Of a stretch of 64,000 nt of DNA, positions 59,287-64,000 are shown one piece after another. The position numbers were made by a program, and so were the translations under genes. Position 1 is the stretch's first letter, and each line of letters opens with the position of its first letter. Location: the NCBI RefSeq assembly GCF_900110225.1, contig NZ_FOCW01000001.1:744001-808000 (forward strand), in the 5' to 3' direction. The notes beneath the pieces are model-generated. The model worked only from the letters and a program-made list of their open reading frames with translations. It searched no databases and had not been told where the DNA came from. The DNA is from Allobrachymonas denitrificans DSM 15123. Its GTDB lineage: Bacteria > Pseudomonadota > Gammaproteobacteria > Burkholderiales > Burkholderiaceae_C.

Positions 59287-61842
59287 TCAGGACCGCCAGC
59301 GCAGCAGGCGCAACCCGTTGAACACCACCAGCAGGCTGGCCCCCATGTCGGCAAACACGGCCATCCACATGGTGGCGTGCCCCATCAGCGCCAGCACGAA
59401 CACCACCAGCTTGATGCCCAGCGCCAGCGCAATGTTCTGCCACAGCACCTCGTGCGTATGGCGGGACAGGCGGATCGCTTCCGGTACCCGGCGCAAGTCA
59501 TCGTTCATCACCACCACATCGGCCGCTTCCATGGCGATATCGGTGCCGGCGCCACCCATGGCGATGCCCATGTCGGCACTTGCCAGCGCCGGCGCGTCGT
59601 TGATGCCGTCGCCCACCATCGCCGTCGGGCCATGGCTGCGCTGCAGGCTGCGGATGGCTTCCAGCTTGTGTTCCGGCAGCAGATTGCCACGTGCCTGCGC
59701 CAAGCCGGCCTGATGGGCGATGGCATCGGCCGTCAGTTGGTGATCGCCACTCAGCATTACCGTATGCAGGCCCAGCGCCTGCAATTCGCCCACCGCCTGC
59801 GCCGCCTGCCCACGCAGCTGATCGGCCACGGCGAACACGGCCAGCACCTGCTGCTCGTCGGCCAGCAGGGTCACGGTTCGGCCTTCAGCCAGCTGGCGGC
59901 TCACGGCCTGCTGTACGACTGCGCCCAGCTCTCCATGCACCCGCGTGATCCAGCCGGCCTGTCCCAGCAGAAGCGGTGCACCTTCCAGTTCCGCCTGCAC
60001 GCCATGCCCGGGAACGGCATGGATGTGTTGCAGCACGCCCGGGTAGCGGTGTGCGCCCATGGCCTGCAGGCCTGTGGCAATCGCACGCGATACGGGATGG
60101 TCGGACTCTCCGGCCAGCGCCAGAGCCAGGGCACGGATTTCGTTTTCACGCGCAGGTGCCACAAACCATTCGCTGTGAATCAGTTGGGGACGGCCATGTG
60201 TCAGCGTGCCGGTCTTGTCCAGCGCCACGGCCTTGAGCAGGCGCGCCTGCTCCAGATGAATCCCGCCCTTGAACAGCAGTCCGCGTCGCGCGCCGGCCGT
60301 CAGCGCACTGACGATGGTCACCGGCGTGGCAATCACCAAAGCACAGGGGCAGCCGATCACCAGCAGCACCAGCGCCTTGTAGATGGCATCCAGCCAACTC
60401 CAGCCGAACAACAGCGGGCCACCCAGGGCCACTGCCAGCGCCAGCGCAAATATCAGCGGCGTGTACACGGCGGCAAAGCGATCGACAAAGCCCTGCGTCG
60501 GCGCGCGGCTGTGCTGGGCTTCTTCCACCGCATGGATGATGCGGGCCAGCGTGGTGTCCTGAGCCGTGGACGTGCTGCGCATCTGCAGCACGCCGGTACC
60601 GTTGATGGTGCCGGCAAACACGCCGTCGCCCGTCCCCTTGTCCACTGGAATGCTCTCGCCGGTGACGGACGACTGGTCGATCGCGCTGTGCCCCGACGTG
60701 ATCACGCCATCCAGCGCGATGCGCTCGCCGGCCTTCACCCGCAGCACGGCACCCGGCTCGATCTGCTTGACGGGCAGCGTGCGCCACTGGCCATCGGCTT
60801 GCAGCACATCGGCCTGCTCCGGGGCCAGCTCCAGCAACTGCCCAATGGCATTGCGTGCGCGTGCCGCTGAGCGCGCTTCCAGCCATTCGGCCAGGGCATA
60901 GAGCGCCATCACCATGGCCGCTTCCGGCCACTGCCCGATCAGGAAGGCACCGGTTACGGCCACCGTCATCAGGGCGTTGATGCTGAGCCGGCCATGGCGC
61001 AGCGCGGCCAGACCCTTCTGGTAGGTCGAGAAGCCGGACAGAGCAATGGCGGCAACGGCCAGCGCCATGCCTGCATAGCGCATCATGGGCAGGTCTTCGC
61101 CCCACAGATGCACCAGCTCCGCCGCGATGGCCAGCGTGAGGGCAGCACCCAGTTTCCAGACGCTGTCGCCAGAATCTTCCTGTCCGTGCGCATGCTCGTG
61201 ATCGTCGTCACAGCTGCTGCAGCCGGCATCGGTGTCGGCGGCGGGACTGGCAGAAGGCTTCTCGCTGACGGGCACCGGGTTGAAACCGGCCTTGCGGATC
61301 GCTGCGAATGCCTGCTCCAGCACCGGAGCGTCCGCATCGATCAGCAACTGGCGTTGTCCCAGACGGAACTGCAGGGTGCGGATGCCTTCGAGCCTGGCCA
61401 GCGCCCGGCGGATTTCCCCTTCTTCGGTCGCGCAGTCCATATTGGCGATGCGGACCCAGGTGCCCGGCTTGTCGGTTGCTACGGGAGTATCGTTGTCGTT
61501 GCCGCAGGCAGAAGCACAGCAACCCCTGGTCGAAGCAGCCGGTTGTGTGTCACAGCAGCCAGTCTTCCCTGATGGGGCAGGGCTGCTCTTGTCGCAGCAG
61601 GCGAGGGTGGGGGAGGGGCTGTCGGGGGTGTCGCAGCAAGATGCCGTTGCCGGCACAGCCGCCGGCTTGTCGCAGCATCCGGCCGATTCCCTCCTGGCAT
61701 CCGCAACGCTGCCGGGGCATGCAGGCGCACTGCCGCAATTTCCGGCGCCGGTCGGCGCGTCGCCGGCACAGCAGGAAGTGGCCTTGTCATCACGTTCGGA
61801 CGCGCTGCAGCATGCGCCCTTGGAGGAAGAGGGGGATTGCAT
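59287..61842 (-). CDS. zntA: zinc/cadmium/lead-transporting P-type ATPase with Cys-rich N-terminus
   Basis: This 851-residue P1B-type ATPase exports divalent soft metals to the periplasm. The first 115 residues hold seven CC pairs at about 11, 24, 56, 69, 82, 96 and 108, most in the form xCCDxxx. A HMA-like domain follows (NMDCATEEGEIRRAL, M135-D136-C137), then a Cys/His stretch, CSSCDDDHEHAHG (208-220). The membrane metal motif is CPC in VIGCPCALVIATP, the phosphorylation site is DKTGTLTHG (about 540), and MVGDGINDAPALA closes the ATP domain. The family role is zinc/cadmium/lead resistance; which metal drives it is unknown. Confidence 0.9.
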   Translation of the reverse strand: MQSPSSSKGACCSASERDDKATSCCAGDAPTGAGNCGSAPACPGSVADARRESAGCCDKPAAVPATASCCDTPDSPSPTLACCDKSSPAPSGKTGCCDTQPAASTRGCCASACGNDNDTPVATDKPGTWVRIANMDCATEEGEIRRALARLEGIRTLQFRLGQRQLLIDADAPVLEQAFAAIRKAGFNPVPVSEKPSASPAADTDAGCSSCDDDHEHAHGQEDSGDSVWKLGAALTLAIAAELVHLWGEDLPMMRYAGMALAVAAIALSGFSTYQKGLAALRHGRLSINALMTVAVTGAFLIGQWPEAAMVMALYALAEWLEARSAARARNAIGQLLELAPEQADVLQADGQWRTLPVKQIEPGAVLRVKAGERIALDGVITSGHSAIDQSSVTGESIPVDKGTGDGVFAGTINGTGVLQMRSTSTAQDTTLARIIHAVEEAQHSRAPTQGFVDRFAAVYTPLIFALALAVALGGPLLFGWSWLDAIYKALVLLVIGCPCALVIATPVTIVSALTAGARRGLLFKGGIHLEQARLLKAVALDKTGTLTHGRPQLIHSEWFVAPARENEIRALALALAGESDHPVSRAIATGLQAMGAHRYPGVLQHIHAVPGHGVQAELEGAPLLLGQAGWITRVHGELGAVVQQAVSRQLAEGRTVTLLADEQQVLAVFAVADQLRGQAAQAVGELQALGLHTVMLSGDHQLTADAIAHQAGLAQARGNLLPEHKLEAIRSLQRSHGPTAMVGDGINDAPALASADMGIAMGGAGTDIAMEAADVVVMNDDLRRVPEAIRLSRHTHEVLWQNIALALGIKLVVFVLALMGHATMWMAVFADMGASLLVVFNGLRLLRWRS

Positions 61843-61848
61843 GGCGCA

Positions 61849-61854
61849 ATTATC
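61849..61854 (-). promoter_or_regulatory. -10-like GATAAT before the P-type ATPase
   Basis: On the minus strand GATAAT lies six bases before the ATG at 61842. No ribosome binding site fits between. MerR-type control is common for this family, but no MerR gene is adjacent and no long-spacer -35 box is visible. Confidence 0.38.
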
Positions 61855-61885
61855 CGATGACTCGCCTGCAATCCGCTCCTCTTGT

Positions 61886-61934
61886 CCCTGAAGCCCTGCA
61901 CAGCACAGTTCTTCAGGGCTTCAGGGCTTCAGGG
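61886..61934. repeat. hairpin with alternative pairing, unit CTTCAGGG repeated three times
   Basis: CCCTGAAGCCCTG at 61886-61898 is the exact reverse complement of CAGGGCTTCAGGG, which occurs in two overlapping registers at 61914-61926 and 61922-61934 within three CTTCAGGG copies. So a 13-bp stem can form in two ways. It lies between yqeY and the ATPase gene, and may end yqeY transcription. Confidence 0.7.
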
Positions 61935-61948
61935 GATGGACTGGTGGT

Positions 61949-62413
61949 TCAGCCAGCCAGCACGGCCTTCACGGCAGCAGACACCTGGCCCATGTCGGCC
62001 TTGCCGGCCAGTTGTGCCTTGGCAGCGCCCATGATCTTGCCCATGTCCGGAGCAGCCGGCTTGCGGCCATTCTCGGCTTCGAAGGCGGCGGCAATGGCCT
62101 GCACGGCTGCAGCGATTTCGGCTTCGCCCATGCGCTCGGGCAGGTACACCTGCAGCACGGCCATTTCGGCTTTTTCCTTGTCGGCCAGGTCCTGGCGGTT
62201 CGCCTGCTCGAAAGCTGTGATGCTGTCCTTGCGCTGCTTGATCAGCTTGTCCACCACGGCCACGATGGCGGCATCGTCTTCCAGCACGATGCGCTCGTCC
62301 ACTTCTTTCTGCTTGATGGCAGCCTGCAACAGGCGGATGGTGCCCAGGCGCTCCATGTCCTTGGCGCGCATGGCGGTCTTCATGTCTTCGGTAATCTGTG
62401 CTTTGAGGGACAT
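61949..62413 (-). CDS. yqeY: GatB/YqeY domain-containing protein
   Basis: This 154-residue protein has the YqeY fold related to the tail of the GatB amidotransferase subunit and the tRNA-binding helix. Family motifs include SLKAQITEDMKTAMRAKDM at the N-terminus, RIVLEDDAAIVAVVDKLIKQ and the C-terminal GKADMGQVSAAVKAVL. Its role is unclear but it often sits with rpsU and dnaG. Here rpsU is 94 bp upstream with a terminator in the gap. Confidence 0.92.
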   Translation of the reverse strand: MSLKAQITEDMKTAMRAKDMERLGTIRLLQAAIKQKEVDERIVLEDDAAIVAVVDKLIKQRKDSITAFEQANRQDLADKEKAEMAVLQVYLPERMGEAEIAAAVQAIAAAFEAENGRKPAAPDMGKIMGAAKAQLAGKADMGQVSAAVKAVLAG

Positions 62414-62453
62414 GCTCTATTCCTTTGGGATGCTCTGGGGAAACGGGAAACAA

Positions 62454-62485
62454 AAAACCCGCGTCGGCGTCCCGAGGCGGGTTTT
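62454..62485 (-). terminator. terminator of rpsU
   Basis: On the minus strand AAAACCCGC pairs with GCGGGTTTT around a 14-base loop and a T-run follows. It lies between rpsU and yqeY, so yqeY needs its own promoter or read-through. Confidence 0.8.
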
Positions 62486-62507
62486 GATCAGTGCCGAAGC
62501 TGCAGGA

Positions 62508-62720
62508 TTAGTACAGTTTCTTGGGCAGCTGCATGGAGCGCACGCGCTTGTAGTGGCGCTTGACAGCAGCAGCTTTCTTGCGCTTGCGCTCGGCGGTGGG
62601 CTTCTCGTAGAACTCGCGGGCACGCAGGTCGGTCAGCAGGCCCAGTTTCTCGATGGTGCGCTTGAAGCGACGCAGGGCAACTTCAAAAGGCTCGTTTTCT
62701 TTAACGCGGATAGTAGTCAT
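62508..62720 (-). CDS. rpsU: 30S ribosomal protein S21
   Basis: This 70-residue basic protein joins the 30S subunit late in assembly and is needed for initiation. The sequence [20 protein letters not shown] and the Lys/Arg-rich C-terminus ([17 protein letters not shown]) match the family at normal length. Upstream is a 300-bp gap with promoter candidates only. It is followed by its own terminator. Confidence 0.97.
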   Translation of the reverse strand: MTTIRVKENEPFEVALRRFKRTIEKLGLLTDLRAREFYEKPTAERKRKKAAAVKRHYKRVRSMQLPKKLY

Positions 62721-63022
62721 TAGCTAATGGTTTCCGAAAGATGCAGGAGTTTGCCGCAGGAAGATCGGGCCTGCGGGACAGCCCACAAAAAATGTCCCCG
62801 TCTACAGTTGATCAGGCCGACGGGGTTTGCCAGCAAGCCGATGATTTTAGCCAAAGACGGTGCAGCCTGCAAGGGCTTTTGCATACGAAAGCCACCATCG
62901 CGTTGCGAGTGGGCGACGTTGACAGGCGCCAACTGAAAGTGCATGACCCACGATAGGAGCCATGCACCCACACAGGCTGTCGAAAGGCGGGGCGCCAAAC
63001 CGGTGGCGCCCCGCATTCTTCA
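62721..63022. other. 302-bp region upstream of rpsU
   Basis: The region holds the inverted pair CCCCGTC (62796-62802) and GACGGGG (62819-62825), which could form a hairpin in the leader of rpsU, and the terminator of the alcohol dehydrogenase. I see no gene or tRNA in it. Confidence 0.5.
62986..63013 (-). terminator. hairpin after the alcohol dehydrogenase gene
   Basis: GCGGGGCGCCA (62986-62996) pairs with TGGCGCCCCGC (63003-63013) around a six-base loop, an 11-bp stem. The T-tract on the minus strand is weak. Confidence 0.7.
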
Positions 63023-64000
63023 TTACGGCTTGATGGCGATCTTCAGCACGCCATCGCGCTGGTTTGCAAACAGGTCGTAGGCTGCCACGATGTCATCGAG
63101 TTTGTACTGGTGCGTCACCAGCACGCCCAGATCCACGCGCTCGGAAGCCACCACGTTCATCAGACGGCGCATGCGCTCCTTGCCGCCGGGGCACAGGGCG
63201 GTGTTGATGCGGTGGTCGCCCAGACCGGCGCCGAAGGCGTCCAGCGGAATCTTCAGGTCGGTCGAGTACACGCCCAGGCTGGAGAGCGTGCCGCCCGGAC
63301 GCAGGCAGCGGAAGGCAGACTCGAACGTGGCCTGCGTGCCCAGCGCCTCGATGGCGCCGTCCACGCCCTTGCCGCCAGTGAGCTTCATCACTTCGCTCAC
63401 CACATCCACGTTCTTGAAGTTCAGCGTCACGTCGGCACCCATCTTCTTCGACACTGCCAGACGCTCGTCATTGCCGTCCACCGCGATGATGGTGGTGGCG
63501 CCCAGCAGCTTGGCGCCTGCGGTGGCGCACAGGCCGATCGGGCCCTGTGCAAACACGATCACGGTGTCGCCGATGCGGATGTTGGCGTTTTCGGCGCCCT
63601 TGAAGCCGGTGGACATGATGTCCGGGCACATCAGCACCTGCTCATCGGTCAGGCCGTCCGGAATCGGTGCCAGGTTTCCTTCGGCATCCGGTACCAGCAC
63701 ATATTCGGCCTGGGTGCCGTCGATCAGGTTGCCGAAGCGCCAGCCGGCAGTCAGCTTGTAGCCATGGCAGCCGCAGCGGCCGCTGGCAGCCAGATAGCTG
63801 CCATCCTGAGAGGGCGCACCGTCCTGGGCAGCATAGGAATTGAAGTTGGGGCAGATGGCGCCGGCAATCACGCGCTGGCCTTCCTGATAGCCCTTGACGG
63901 CGCTGCCGAGCTTCTCGATCACGCCTACCGGCTCGTGGCCCACCGTCAGGCCTTTCTCCACCGGGTACTCGCCCTTGAGGATGTGCACATCGGTGCCGCA
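63023..64000 (-). CDS. zinc-dependent alcohol dehydrogenase, N-terminus outside window
   Basis: This medium-chain dehydrogenase is cut by the window edge; 325 residues are visible, starting CGTDVHILKGEYP, whose Cys is a catalytic zinc ligand. Another zinc motif is GHEPVG. The NAD(P) fold has VIVFAQGPIGLCATAGAKLL and IIAVDGND. The visible loop AASGRCGCHGYKL is typical of the group related to the thermophilic isopropanol dehydrogenase. It oxidises or reduces an unknown alcohol/aldehyde pair. The hairpin at 62986 ends it. Confidence 0.9.
   Translation of the reverse strand, partial: CGTDVHILKGEYPVEKGLTVGHEPVGVIEKLGSAVKGYQEGQRVIAGAICPNFNSYAAQDGAPSQDGSYLAASGRCGCHGYKLTAGWRFGNLIDGTQAEYVLVPDAEGNLAPIPDGLTDEQVLMCPDIMSTGFKGAENANIRIGDTVIVFAQGPIGLCATAGAKLLGATTIIAVDGNDERLAVSKKMGADVTLNFKNVDVVSEVMKLTGGKGVDGAIEALGTQATFESAFRCLRPGGTLSSLGVYSTDLKIPLDAFGAGLGDHRINTALCPGGKERMRRLMNVVASERVDLGVLVTHQYKLDDIVAAYDLFANQRDGVLKIAIKP

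Noticed and set aside
58782-59321. A plus-strand frame ending in an Ala-Glu repeat
   Set aside because: It is a shifted frame of the small membrane protein gene and reads through the GAGGCT array; there is no start signal.
62727-62956. Short open frames upstream of rpsU
   Set aside because: They lack a ribosome binding site and family similarity, and overlap the likely rpsU promoter and hairpin.

Overview
The window is a densely coded, GC-rich (roughly 63-65% by eye) bacterial chromosome segment. Gene content and order (hda-HAD phosphatase-pcnB-folK, an Anbu/BPH-type proteasome homologue, a UbiM-like flavin hydroxylase, ActP with its DUF485 partner, a short-type CysE next to TrmJ and SuhB) point to the order Burkholderiales, most like Comamonadaceae. 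No species can be named from the sequence. No tRNA, rRNA, insertion sequence, prophage or CRISPR array was seen.

Layout. 1-5472: replication and RNA housekeeping (AI-2E transporter end, hda, HAD phosphatase, pcnB, folK, overlapping and probably co-transcribed), then an unusual Nramp-like transporter behind a structured leader. 5566-12266: YihY membrane protein, a small ferredoxin, a MacAB-like export set (ATPase, permease, HlyD adaptor) and a small lipoprotein. 12331-22250: oxidoreductases and regulators (UbiM-like hydroxylase, EamA exporter, luciferase-like oxidase, LysR/pirin divergent pair, ThDP enzyme with FAD dehydrogenase, CPBP protease). 22363-25056: a zinc-type ABC importer operon led by a 31-residue membrane peptide. 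25129-33415: cell-wall peptidase, DUF488, a two-gene YeeE/YedE sulfur transporter, a lysine-rich secreted protein, YdcZ and MFS exporters, bestrophin, glnS. 33537-40498: exonuclease, a cNMP/CBS/DUF294 sensor, the actP acetate operon, uppP and a DUF4136 lipoprotein. 40696-43481: alpha/beta hydrolase, Anbu protease, inositol monophosphatase. 43684-50184: an aromatic-type catabolic cluster (flavin monooxygenase, DUF2783, VOC protein, fumarylacetoacetase-like hydrolase, maleylacetoacetate isomerase, MBL protein) with a divergent LysR regulator. 50278-64000: mutS, trmJ, cysE, a FecR-domain protein, yjgA/pmbA back to back, a Cys-rich zinc/cadmium/lead P-type ATPase, yqeY, rpsU and a truncated alcohol dehydrogenase.

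Themes. Metal traffic recurs (Nramp-like importer, Znu-type importer, P-type exporter). Small tandem arrays with 6-8 bp units occur at six places, four of them between converging genes, and each array has a different unit. About nine genes have a -10-like hexamer only 5-9 nt before the ATG with no ribosome binding site between, suggesting leaderless transcripts. The least explained unit is the catabolic cluster at 43684-50184, which has every step of a maleylpyruvate/homogentisate-type route except a classical ring-cleavage dioxygenase.
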